A DNA stretch of 64,000 bases from Chthoniobacter flavus Ellin428 (GTDB taxonomy: Bacteria; Verrucomicrobiota; Verrucomicrobiia; Chthoniobacterales; Chthoniobacteraceae): positions 124,001 to 188,000 of the forward strand of contig NZ_ABVL01000015.1 of assembly GCF_000173075.1 (NCBI RefSeq), in the 5' to 3' direction. This document shows, piece after piece, positions 20,841 to 29,861 of this stretch; position 1 is the stretch's first letter, and every line of letters starts with the position of its first letter. Made by a program: the position numbers and the translations under genes. Under the pieces are notes generated by a model. The model made no database searches. It saw only the letters and a program-made list of their open reading frames with translations, and was not told the origin of the DNA.

Positions 20841-23084
20841 CTACCCTTCGCACCAGCGCTGCCACATCTGCCGATAGGCACTCTCGATCCCGCGAGTAAA
20901 TCGTATCGCATCCATTAGCACGGACGCTTCCATCCGCGCGCGCAAAGTCCGGCGCAAATCGGCGAGACGGGAAAGGTCCTGGGCCAGCGCCGCAGCGATC
21001 TCGACGAATTCGTCTTCCGCCGAGGCGACCAGTTCCGCGAGACCCAAATTGGATAGCTGGCTCAACCCCGCACGCGACACCGCCGACCTTCCCGCAAGGC
21101 TCACCACGGGCACCCCCATCCAGAGGGCATCGAGGCTCGTGGTGTGGCCGTTGTAGGGAAAGGTATCGAGCGCCACATCCATCTGCTGATACAACTCCAG
21201 ATAAGCCCGGCGGCCGCATCGCGGCACGAATTCGACACGCCGTGCCTCCACCCCTTCGCTCTCCAAAATCCGCCACGTCTTTCGCCGATGGCTTCCCTCC
21301 GGACTGAGCAACATCAACTTCGAATCGCGCACCGTCCGGAGCACCTTGGCCCAGCGCCGCAGCGTCGGCTCATTGACTTTGCAGAAGTGATTCAGGCATC
21401 CGAAAGTCACCCATCCATTGCGCTGCACGGGCAATTCGTTCACGCCGATTTCCGCACCGCAAGGGTCGTAACACCAATAACTGTCGATCCGTAGCAGGCG
21501 ATCCTCGGTCGAATGCGGTTCGAGAAAACGATCGCTAATACGGTATGGAATCGCCTCCACACCCGTTGCCTCTGGATAGCCGGCGAAGCTCAGTTGCACC
21601 GGGGCAGGTCGGCGGCCGAACATCGCAAGCCGGTTGCCATCCATGTGCTGGGTGAGGTCCACCAGGATATCCACGCCATCGCGTTGCACCCACTCCGCCA
21701 GTTCCTCGTCACTCACCCCCAGCGTGCTTCGCCAGTGGTCCACTCGCTCGCGAAATTGCTGCGTCATGCCATCCGGACGCACCACTCCCGAATAACAAAA
21801 AATCTCAAACGCCGTGCGATCGTGCTCCTTGAACAGTGGCCACAGATTCCGGCCCGTCACGTGATCGCGAAACTCCGGTGAGACGTAGCCGATGCGCAAG
21901 CGACGGTGGAAATCCGGTTCGTTGCTGTATCGAACAGCCGGTCGCGTATCTCCCCCAAAGCGCTCGTTCCAAAGGCACTGCTCTCTCCTGATTTCTCCTT
22001 CATTTCCATCCGCGTGGTAATGCAACGTGTAGATCAGGTTGCTTTGCGCGACGAGTTGCGCGGACTTGCTCTCCGCAGCGCGCCGATAAGCCGCGATCGC
22101 TTCATCGAGCATCCCTTGATCGCGCAGGACATTGCCGAGATTGCACCGCGCCACGCCGTAATCGGGCTTCAACTCCAGCGTCGCGCGATACGCCAAAACC
22201 GCCGCATCCAATTGCCCCTGTCCGGCAAGCGCATTGCCCATTTCGTGGTGCGTTTCCGCACGTTTTGGCTGCAGCGCCAGCGCGTGCCGATACGCAGCCA
22301 TCGCTTCATCGAACCGGCCTTGCTCGCGCAGTCCGTTCCCCAGATTCGCCTGAAACTCCGCGCTATCCGGACGCAACTCGACCGCACGACGGTAAGCCGC
22401 CACTGCCGACTCAAACTGCCCGAGCTCTTTGCAGGCATTGCCGAAATTGTTGTGCGCTTCCGGTTGATTCGGAGCCAACTCCAGCGCGCGGCGATACGCC
22501 TCCACCGCTTCGCCGAAGCGCCCCTGCTCCGCGAGCACGATGCCGAAGTTATTCCAGGCCCCCGCGTCCGCCGGCGCGAGTTGCAACGCGCGGCGCAGCA
22601 CCTCAGTCGCCTCGGTCATCACTCCCTGCCGGGCGAGTGCGATCCCGAGGTTGTTATGCGCATCCACATAATCGGGCTTGAGGGTCAGCACACGCCGATA
22701 AGCCGCAATCGCTTCCTCCAACTTGCCCCACTCCACCAGGACATTGCCCAAATTATATTGAGCAAGGACGTCATCCGGTTTGAGTTGCAGCGCACGACGA
22801 AAGCTGGCCACCGCCTCTTCGAACTTGCCCAAGCCGCGATATGCCTCCCCCAGATTCGAATGCACTGCCGGATGATTCGGCACCAGAGCCGCGACGCGGT
22901 TGAGTAAGTTCACCGCCAACTCCGCACGCCCCGTTTGCATGGCAGCGACCCCGAGGAGATGCAATGCGTCGAGGTGATCAGGCTGCGCCTCGAGAATCTC
23001 CCGATAACATGCCTCCGCCTCGGCCAGGCGCCCGGCTTGATGATGCTGCAATCCCAGTTCGAGAACTTGCTGCGCCGTGCTCAT
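20841..23084 (-). CDS. TPR-containing GT41 glycosyltransferase (OGT/SPINDLY type), paralogue 4
   Basis: 747 residues. About ten TPRs (1-360) precede the GT41 catalytic region. Visible family marks are RIGYVSPEFRDHVTG (the His near 407 aligns with the OGT active-site region), GCLNHFCKVNE (Lys near 566, the UDP-binding lysine position) and YNGHTTSLDALWMGVPVVSLAG-type donor-site sequence near 645. GT41 enzymes transfer GlcNAc or hexose from a UDP-sugar to protein Ser/Thr (OGT) or Asn (HMW1C). ATG 23084 is chosen because it overlaps the upstream stop (ATGA, 23081-23084). It is the last of four tandem paralogues. Confidence 0.9.
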   Translation of the reverse strand: MSTAQQVLELGLQHHQAGRLAEAEACYREILEAQPDHLDALHLLGVAAMQTGRAELAVNLLNRVAALVPNHPAVHSNLGEAYRGLGKFEEAVASFRRALQLKPDDVLAQYNLGNVLVEWGKLEEAIAAYRRVLTLKPDYVDAHNNLGIALARQGVMTEATEVLRRALQLAPADAGAWNNFGIVLAEQGRFGEAVEAYRRALELAPNQPEAHNNFGNACKELGQFESAVAAYRRAVELRPDSAEFQANLGNGLREQGRFDEAMAAYRHALALQPKRAETHHEMGNALAGQGQLDAAVLAYRATLELKPDYGVARCNLGNVLRDQGMLDEAIAAYRRAAESKSAQLVAQSNLIYTLHYHADGNEGEIRREQCLWNERFGGDTRPAVRYSNEPDFHRRLRIGYVSPEFRDHVTGRNLWPLFKEHDRTAFEIFCYSGVVRPDGMTQQFRERVDHWRSTLGVSDEELAEWVQRDGVDILVDLTQHMDGNRLAMFGRRPAPVQLSFAGYPEATGVEAIPYRISDRFLEPHSTEDRLLRIDSYWCYDPCGAEIGVNELPVQRNGWVTFGCLNHFCKVNEPTLRRWAKVLRTVRDSKLMLLSPEGSHRRKTWRILESEGVEARRVEFVPRCGRRAYLELYQQMDVALDTFPYNGHTTSLDALWMGVPVVSLAGRSAVSRAGLSQLSNLGLAELVASAEDEFVEIAAALAQDLSRLADLRRTLRARMEASVLMDAIRFTRGIESAYRQMWQRWCEG

Positions 23085-25099
23085 CGGTCGTCTCCTCGAC
23101 CGCACCACTCCCGCCACATCGCGCGGTAGGTCTCCTCGATCTGACGCGTGAAACGAACCGCATCCATCAGCACGGAAGCTTCCATCCTCCGCCGCAGCGT
23201 GGCGCGCAGTTCGCTCAAGCGCGGAATATCCCCGGCCAGTTCCACGGCGATCCGAATGTAATCGTCCTCCGAAAACGCCACCAACTCCGGCAGGCCCAGA
23301 TTAGAAAGCTGACTCCACCCCGCTCGCGAGAGCGGCCCCCGGCCCGCCCGACTCACCACCGGCACGCCCATCCACAGCGCGTCGAGGCTGGTGGTGTGGC
23401 CGTTATAAGGAAACGAATCGAGGGCGATATCCAGCCGTTGGTAATACTCGAGATAGCCTCGACGCGGCGCCCGCTCCACGAACTCGATCCGCCGCGGATC
23501 GATGCCCTCGCGCTCCAATCCATCCACCACCCGCTGCCGGTGACTGCCCGGCGCGCTGAGCAGAATCAGCCGCGAGCCGCTCACTTGTCGAAGAATCCGC
23601 GCCCATGACTTCCACGTCTGCTCATTCAGCTTACAGAAGTTATTCAAGCATCCAAAGGTCACTCGACCAGTTTGCTGACACGGCAGTTCATTCCCCTCCA
23701 CTTTCTCGTCACCCGGATCGTAACACCAAAAGCTGTCGAGCGGGAAGACGTGCTCCGCGGATCGGAGCACGGAGTTCGGAGATCGGAGCTCGGGCTCGCC
23801 CTTCCACCCCATCTCCGATCTCCAAACTCCGATCTGCGATTCCAGATAGCGATCGCTGATCCGATAAGGAATGGCAGCCAACCCCGTGGTCTCCGGATAA
23901 CCGGCAAAGCTCACTTGCACCGGCGCGGGCCGGCGGGCAAACAGCGTCAAACGACTACGCGCCATGTGCTGCGTCAGATCCACGAGAATATCCACGCCGT
24001 CCTGCTGGATCATCCTGGTGAGGGCGTCGTCCGCCGCTCCCAAGGTATGACGCCACACGCCGGCGAGTCGCCGAAATTCCGTCGTCATCGCATCCGGTTG
24101 CGCCACTCCCGAGTAACATAGAATCTCGAAATGCCGGCGATCATGCTCGCGAAAGAGCGGCAGCAGGTTTCTCCCCACGACATGGTCGCGAAAATCCGGC
24201 GAAACGTACCCGATGCGCAGGGGCCGTTCGGCTTCGCGGACATTGGTGTATCGCGCCCCCGCGGCCGTCGGCGCCTGGCCGAACCTGCCATTCCAGGCCC
24301 TGCGCTCTTCCGCAATCGTCTCCCACTCGACCGTTGGGTGAAATTGCAGCGTACAGATGAGATTACTCTGCACCGACGCATCCGCCGGGTTGATTTCGAG
24401 CGCGCGTCGATAAGCGGCCACGGCTTCGTCATGCCTCCCGCATTCCGCGAGCACACCTCCGAGATTACTCCACGCACCGGCATGCTGTGGCTGCCATTGG
24501 ATCGCCTGGCGAAAGGCCGCCTCCGCCTCGACCAATCGCTGCATCCCCACCAGCGCCGACCCATAGCTATTCCACGCCTCGGCATGGTGCGGGTCGATCT
24601 CCAGCGCGCAACGATACTCGGCCAGGGCTTCCTCACTTCGACCGTGTTCGCTTAACGCATTCGCCAGATTGAGATGCGCCTCGACATATCCGGGCCGAAG
24701 CTGAGTTGCCCGCCGGCACGCGTCGATCGCCTCATCCATTCGCCCCACACTCCGCAGAACATTGCCCAGATTGCTGCACGCCTCCGGCTGGCCAGGCTGA
24801 ATGCAGAGCGCACGACGGTAAGCCACGATCGCTTCCTCCAGCCGCCCCGATACGCGGTAAGCCTCGCCGAGATTGCAAAGAGCCGCCGCGTCGTTCGGGT
24901 TGAGTTGCACCGCCTCGCCGATCAACTCGATCGCGCCTTCGTGCTGGCCGACTTGATGCGCAATCACGCCCAGCAGATGCAGTGCATCCGCATGCCGCGG
25001 CTCGACCGCGAGAATCTGCCGGTAGATCGCCTCGGCATCCGCCAGCCGTCCTGACTGGTGATGCTGCAGCGCGATTTGCATGGCTTGCAGCGTCGTCAT
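23081..25099 (-). CDS. TPR-containing GT41 glycosyltransferase, paralogue 3, with in-frame repeat insertion
   Basis: 672 residues, the shortest of the four, with about seven TPRs. GT41 marks are RIGYVSPDFRDHVVG (His near 305), GCLNNFCKLNE (Lys near 486) and NGHTTSLDALWMG (near 566). The start at 25099 overlaps the upstream stop (ATGA, 25096-25099). Between ISDRYLE and DSFWCYDP it carries 34 residues, where the sister proteins have 11-17. The extra codons come from a palindromic heptad repeat (about 23763-23843) that keeps the frame. The insertion lies in a loop preceding the conserved FWCYDP, so activity could be retained. Confidence 0.9.
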   Translation of the reverse strand: MTTLQAMQIALQHHQSGRLADAEAIYRQILAVEPRHADALHLLGVIAHQVGQHEGAIELIGEAVQLNPNDAAALCNLGEAYRVSGRLEEAIVAYRRALCIQPGQPEACSNLGNVLRSVGRMDEAIDACRRATQLRPGYVEAHLNLANALSEHGRSEEALAEYRCALEIDPHHAEAWNSYGSALVGMQRLVEAEAAFRQAIQWQPQHAGAWSNLGGVLAECGRHDEAVAAYRRALEINPADASVQSNLICTLQFHPTVEWETIAEERRAWNGRFGQAPTAAGARYTNVREAERPLRIGYVSPDFRDHVVGRNLLPLFREHDRRHFEILCYSGVAQPDAMTTEFRRLAGVWRHTLGAADDALTRMIQQDGVDILVDLTQHMARSRLTLFARRPAPVQVSFAGYPETTGLAAIPYRISDRYLESQIGVWRSEMGWKGEPELRSPNSVLRSAEHVFPLDSFWCYDPGDEKVEGNELPCQQTGRVTFGCLNNFCKLNEQTWKSWARILRQVSGSRLILLSAPGSHRQRVVDGLEREGIDPRRIEFVERAPRRGYLEYYQRLDIALDSFPYNGHTTSLDALWMGVPVVSRAGRGPLSRAGWSQLSNLGLPELVAFSEDDYIRIAVELAGDIPRLSELRATLRRRMEASVLMDAVRFTRQIEETYRAMWREWCGRGDDR
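23763..23843. repeat. palindromic heptad-repeat element inside a GT41 gene
   Basis: The left arm is four 7-bp words (CGGAGCA, CGGAGTT, CGGAGAT, CGGAGCT; 23763-23790). The right arm is the inverted counterpart (about 23811-23843). The core arms, 23771-23788 and 23813-23830, match over 17 of 18 positions around a 24-base loop. It is absent from the three paralogues at the same protein position. Confidence 0.85.
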
Positions 25100-27474
25100 A
25101 TCGAGATTGGATTTTTCGCGCACCAGTCGCGCCACATTGTGCGGTAAGCCGTTTCGATCTGGCGGGCGAAGCGCGGCGCGTCCATCAGCACCGACACCTC
25201 CATCCGCGAGCGCAACGTCGCCCGCAGCTCCGCGAGACGTGGAAGATCGCCCGCCAGCCGCGTCGCAATTTCGACATACTCGTCTTCCGTCCGCGCCACC
25301 AACTCCGGCAGACCGAGATTCGTGAGCTGGCTCAAACCCGCGCGCGACACCATACGTTCGCCCGCGAGGCTTACCACTGGCACGCCCATCCATAACGCAT
25401 CCAGGCTCGTCGTGTGGCCGTTGTAGGGAAATGGGTCGAGCATGGCGTCCGCACGATGATAATACCGCAGGTATTCCGCCCGAGGCCGCGGCTCAAGAAA
25501 TTCGACGCGGTTCTCCTCAATCCCTTCCTCGCGCAAAAGCGCGATCGTATCGCGCCGATGTTCCCCCGGATAAGTCAGCAGCAGGAGCCGCGAACCGGTT
25601 GCCTTGCGAAGCACCGCCGCCCAGCGCTGGAAAACGGCGCGATTGATTTTGCCGAAATCATTGAGGCTGGCAAAGGTGACGAAGCCATTCTCCCGGGCCG
25701 GCGAAGGTGAAACCGCCAGCTTCACCCCACACGGATCGTAGCACCAAAAGCTGTCAATGAGCGCGACATCCCCGGCTTCCATCGGGGAACCGCCGGCACG
25801 CTCCACTTCGAGATACCGATCACTAATCCGATATCCCATCGCCTCCAGGCCCGTGCTTCCGGGATATCCCGCAAAACTCACCTGCACAGGCGCCGGACGA
25901 CGCGCAAACATCATCAAGCGATTCCCCGCGGTGTGCAGGCTCAAGTCCACGAGGATATCCACGCGATCCTTCCCAACCGCCTCCGCGAGTTCCTCGTCGC
26001 TCATCCTGAAAGCTTCACGCCAGACATCCGCGTGGGCGCGGAACTCCTCGGTGACATGATCCGGAGACGCGACACCGGAGTAACAGAGAATCTCGTGTCG
26101 CGTCCGATCCTGTTGCCGAAAGAGCGGGAGCAAATTCCTGCCCACCACGTGGTCTTTGAAATCAGCCGACACATACCCGATCCGCAGTTTTCGCTCCGGA
26201 TTCCGCTCGTGCGGATACGGTCCCGAAAAGGTCTCTATCGGATGACCGAAACGTTCGTCCCAGCGCCGGCCCTCCGCGCGTACCGCTCTCTCGTCCACCT
26301 CCGGAGAGGCCAGCATCATCAGGATGAGATCGCTATGAATCCGCGGCACCTCCGGCGCAAGGCCGTGCAACCGGCGCATGAGTTCCAGCGCCAGCTCGGA
26401 CCGGCCCTGGTCTTTGTAGATCTCGGCCAACCGATACAGCGCTTCCGTTTGATTCGGCTGCAACTCCAGCACTTGCAAAAGCGCAGCGGCAGCATCATCC
26501 AGCCGCCTTTGCCGTTGCAAGAGCGCGGCCAATCGGCAAAGCCGAAAAGGTTCTTCCGGATCCAGGCGCAAAGCCTGCCGGTAACACGCGATCGCATCGT
26601 CGAGCTTCTCACCGCGTTGCAAGACATTCGCCAGCGACGCCCACGCTTCCGGGTCGTCCGGATTGCACCGCACAATCAGGCGAAACACCTCGCCCGCTTC
26701 ATCGAATCGCCCCAGCAGCACGAGCGCTTCCCCCAGGCCTTGGCAGATGTCGAGTCGCGCGGGACTCGACTGCAGCGACCGGCGATACGCCACCACCGCT
26801 TCGGCATATCGGCCGCTTGCCCGCAGGGCATTGCCGAGATTCGCATGCACCGCGTTGCCGTCCGGCTTGAGTTCCAGTGCGCGGCCATAGGCGGCGATGG
26901 CTTCATCGCTCTTCCCCTGCTCGGACAGCGCCACACCCAGGTTGTTATGGGCATCCGCGTAGGCCGGTTGCAGTTGAATCGCCCGCCGATACGCCGCGAT
27001 CGCTTCATCCAGCCGCCGCAACTCACGCAGGATATTGCCGAGATTATTTTCCGCGACCGCGTGGGTCGGCTGAATTTCCAGCGCACGCCGGTACGAAGCG
27101 AGCGCCTCTTCCATCTGCCCCAACTCCGCCAGCACCGCACCGAGATTATAATGCGCATCGGCAAAACCCGGTGCGACTTCCACGGCCCGCCGCGCGTACT
27201 CCGCCGCTTCCCCGGCCCGACCACCGGCGAGCAGTGTCGCCGCGAGATTGGAAAGCGCCGCCGCATGATTCGGATCCGCCGCGATCGCCTGCCGCATGAA
27301 CTCGATCGCCATCTCCGTCCGCCCTACCTGCTGGGCCAGCGCGCCCAGAAGGTGTAGCGTCTCGGCATGCCCCGGTTGCACCGCAAGAATCTGCCGATAC
27401 AACGACTCTGCCTCCACCAGTCGTCCCGCCTGGTGATGTTGCAGCGCGATTTGGAAAGCCTCTTGAAGCGTCAT
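25096..27474 (-). CDS. TPR-containing GT41 glycosyltransferase, paralogue 2
   Basis: 792 residues, the longest paralogue, with roughly eleven TPRs (1-400). Catalytic marks are RIGYVSADFKDHVVG (His near 438), ASLNDFGKINRA (Lys near 605) and NGHTTSLDALWMGVPVV (near 685). The start at 27474 overlaps the upstream stop (ATGA, 27471-27474). The last 500 bp are very similar in DNA to paralogue 1 (a shared stretch around GTCCATCAGCACCGAC), suggesting recent duplication or gene conversion. It is cytoplasmic, with no signal peptide or membrane segment. The TPR superhelix would select protein acceptors. Confidence 0.9.
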   Translation of the reverse strand: MTLQEAFQIALQHHQAGRLVEAESLYRQILAVQPGHAETLHLLGALAQQVGRTEMAIEFMRQAIAADPNHAAALSNLAATLLAGGRAGEAAEYARRAVEVAPGFADAHYNLGAVLAELGQMEEALASYRRALEIQPTHAVAENNLGNILRELRRLDEAIAAYRRAIQLQPAYADAHNNLGVALSEQGKSDEAIAAYGRALELKPDGNAVHANLGNALRASGRYAEAVVAYRRSLQSSPARLDICQGLGEALVLLGRFDEAGEVFRLIVRCNPDDPEAWASLANVLQRGEKLDDAIACYRQALRLDPEEPFRLCRLAALLQRQRRLDDAAAALLQVLELQPNQTEALYRLAEIYKDQGRSELALELMRRLHGLAPEVPRIHSDLILMMLASPEVDERAVRAEGRRWDERFGHPIETFSGPYPHERNPERKLRIGYVSADFKDHVVGRNLLPLFRQQDRTRHEILCYSGVASPDHVTEEFRAHADVWREAFRMSDEELAEAVGKDRVDILVDLSLHTAGNRLMMFARRPAPVQVSFAGYPGSTGLEAMGYRISDRYLEVERAGGSPMEAGDVALIDSFWCYDPCGVKLAVSPSPARENGFVTFASLNDFGKINRAVFQRWAAVLRKATGSRLLLLTYPGEHRRDTIALLREEGIEENRVEFLEPRPRAEYLRYYHRADAMLDPFPYNGHTTSLDALWMGVPVVSLAGERMVSRAGLSQLTNLGLPELVARTEDEYVEIATRLAGDLPRLAELRATLRSRMEVSVLMDAPRFARQIETAYRTMWRDWCAKNPISI

Positions 27475-29753
27475 CGTACTACCGGATTTTCCGCGCACCA
27501 GGTGCGCCACATCGTGCGGTAAGCGGCTTCGATCTGGCGGGCAAAACGCGGCGCGTCCATCAGCACCGACGCCTCCATCCGCGAGCGCAAAGTCGCCCGC
27601 AATTCCGCGAGGCGCGGAAGATCGCCGGCCAATCGTGTGGAGATCGCGACATACTCGTCTTCTGTCCGTGCCACTAGCTCCGTCAGGCCGAGATTCGTGA
27701 GTTGGCTCAATCCCGCGCGCGAGGCCGCCAACTGGCCAGCGAGACTCACCACCGGCACCCCCATCCACAGCGCGTCCAGGCTGGTCGTGTGGCCATTGTA
27801 GGGAAAGGGGTCGAGCACGAGGTCCAGCCGCTGGTAAAGCCGGAGATATTCGGCGAAAGGACGCGGCTCGACAAACTCGATCCGATTGGCCGCGATGCCC
27901 TCGCGTTCGAAGATGTCCACAGTACGCTGGCGATGACTTCCAGGATGGCTCAGCAGAATGAGCCGCGATCCCTCGGTCGCCGCCAGGACGCGCGTCCAGA
28001 GCCGCAAGACATCGGGATTCACTTTGCAGAAATTGTTAAAGCTGCCGTAGGTCACGAAGCCGTTGGTCTTCGCCGGCGCCGCGTTGACCTCAAGCTCGAT
28101 CTTGCCCGGGTCATAACACCAAAAGCTATCGATCAGCACCCGGCGTTCGCCACTCGCGCTGGGCGCGGCGACATCGTCTTCCAGATACTGGCCGGTAATT
28201 CGCCAGCCGATCGCCTCGATGGCGGTGCTCTCCGGATAACCGGCAAAGCTCACCTGCACCGGCGCCGGCCTGCGCGCAAAGACCGGCAACCGGTTGCCCG
28301 CCATGTGCTGCGAGAGATCCACCAGCACATCGATGCCATCACGACGGATCATCTCCGCCATCTCGAGATCGGTCTTATCCGTCGTGACTCGCCAATGATC
28401 GCTGAGTTCGCGGATTTGCTGCGTCACCGAATCCGCTTTCACCGCGTTGGAATAACAAAAGGTCTCGAACTGGCTGTGATCACGCCCCTTGAAAAGCGGC
28501 AGCATATTCCAGCCGACCACGTGATAGTAAAACTCCGCGCTGACATAGCCTACCCGCAACCGCCGCTCGGGGTTCCGATCGACCGCACTCCAGTCATCGA
28601 AGCGCTGCGCCGGCTGGCCAAATACTCTCTGCCATTCCCGCTGCTCCTCGGCCAACGCCGCCGCATCCGTCCGCGGATGAAAATGCAGCGTATAAATCAC
28701 ATTGCTCTGGATGCCGGCGTTTTTCGGCTGGAGCCGGCGCGCCCACCGATGCGTCTCCATCGCGCCGTCCAAATCTCCGGTGTCTTTCAACGCATTGGCC
28801 AGGTTGCTATAGACTTCCGCGTAATCCGGTTGGAGCGCGATGGTCCGACGATAGGCGGCGATCGCTTCATCCATCTGGCCCATTTCCCGGAGAAGATTGC
28901 CGAGATTATTCCAGGCCTTCGCGTAGTCGGGTTGGGTTTCCAGCGCCGCACGGAATGCGGCGGCCGCTTCGTCGCGCCGGCCTTGTTTAGCCAGGTTGTT
29001 TCCCAAGCCGAAAAGAGCCTGGGGAAACGCCGGCTTGATCTTCAGGGCACGCTGATACGCCGCGTCCGCATGGGCAAACTGCCCGTCATCGGCCAGCGCG
29101 GCCGCAAGGTTGTTATGGATCTCCGCCGAATCCGGCAGCAGCCGCTGGGCTTCCCCAAAGACCGTGATCGCCTCGGACAGGCGTCGCTCTCCACGTAGAA
29201 TATTCCCCAGATTATTGTAGGCCTCCGCGAAGTTGGGATTCAGACGGATGGCTTCCTGATAAGCGGCGATGGCTTCGTCCTTGCGGCCAGCCGCGGACAA
29301 GACATCGCCTAAATTTTTGTGCAACTCGACACCGTGAGGTCGAAGTCGAATGGCCTGTTGCAACCAACCTACGGCCTCATTCAGGCGACCGGTCTGCCGC
29401 AAAAGATTGGCGAGATTGTGATACGGTTCCGGCAGCGCGGGCTGCAATTGCAGTGCCCGGCGATACGCCTCCATCGCTTCATCCACACGCCCCAAGGAAC
29501 GATAAACCAACCCCAGGTTGGAATAGGCGGCGCCATTGCGCGGCTCGATGGCCAGAGCCCGGCCGATGTATTCCAGCGCGAGATCGGAGCGTCCCGTCTG
29601 GTGCGCGAGAAGACCAAGCATGTGCCAGGCCTCCACCCACATGGGTTGCACCGCGAGAATCTGCCGGTAGAGCGCTTCCGCCTCCGCCGCCCGCCCAGCC
29701 CGATGATGCTGGAGGGCGAGGTCAAAGGCTTGCTGGACCGTGAGGGAGGACAT
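27471..29753 (-). CDS. TPR-containing GT41 glycosyltransferase, paralogue 1 (first in operon)
   Basis: 760 residues from ATG 29753 (an in-frame GTG at 29780 would add nine). About ten TPRs precede the GT41 domain, with RVGYVSAEFYYHVVG (His near 404), GSFNNFCKVNPD (Lys near 576) and NGHTTSLDALWMG (near 653). It is the promoter-proximal gene of the four; all downstream copies are joined by 4-base ATGA overlaps, so expression is probably one coupled unit. The acceptor is unknown. The convergent autotransporter and the Ig-repeat protein are the obvious local candidates. Confidence 0.9.
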   Translation of the reverse strand: MSSLTVQQAFDLALQHHRAGRAAEAEALYRQILAVQPMWVEAWHMLGLLAHQTGRSDLALEYIGRALAIEPRNGAAYSNLGLVYRSLGRVDEAMEAYRRALQLQPALPEPYHNLANLLRQTGRLNEAVGWLQQAIRLRPHGVELHKNLGDVLSAAGRKDEAIAAYQEAIRLNPNFAEAYNNLGNILRGERRLSEAITVFGEAQRLLPDSAEIHNNLAAALADDGQFAHADAAYQRALKIKPAFPQALFGLGNNLAKQGRRDEAAAAFRAALETQPDYAKAWNNLGNLLREMGQMDEAIAAYRRTIALQPDYAEVYSNLANALKDTGDLDGAMETHRWARRLQPKNAGIQSNVIYTLHFHPRTDAAALAEEQREWQRVFGQPAQRFDDWSAVDRNPERRLRVGYVSAEFYYHVVGWNMLPLFKGRDHSQFETFCYSNAVKADSVTQQIRELSDHWRVTTDKTDLEMAEMIRRDGIDVLVDLSQHMAGNRLPVFARRPAPVQVSFAGYPESTAIEAIGWRITGQYLEDDVAAPSASGERRVLIDSFWCYDPGKIELEVNAAPAKTNGFVTYGSFNNFCKVNPDVLRLWTRVLAATEGSRLILLSHPGSHRQRTVDIFEREGIAANRIEFVEPRPFAEYLRLYQRLDLVLDPFPYNGHTTSLDALWMGVPVVSLAGQLAASRAGLSQLTNLGLTELVARTEDEYVAISTRLAGDLPRLAELRATLRSRMEASVLMDAPRFARQIEAAYRTMWRTWCAENPVVR

Positions 29754-29861
29754 GGGAGAAATCGCGAAAGCGAACAACACACCGACCCACCCGGAAAGGC
29801 AACTTCATCGCGGTGCGAGTTTTGCTTTTTGCTAACCACCCCCACCAGCAAGACTTCGCCC

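Noticed and set aside
21906..22907. Plus-strand open frames antisense to the GT41 genes
   Set aside because: They repeat with the TPR period of the opposite strand and have Arg/His/Leu-rich shadow composition.
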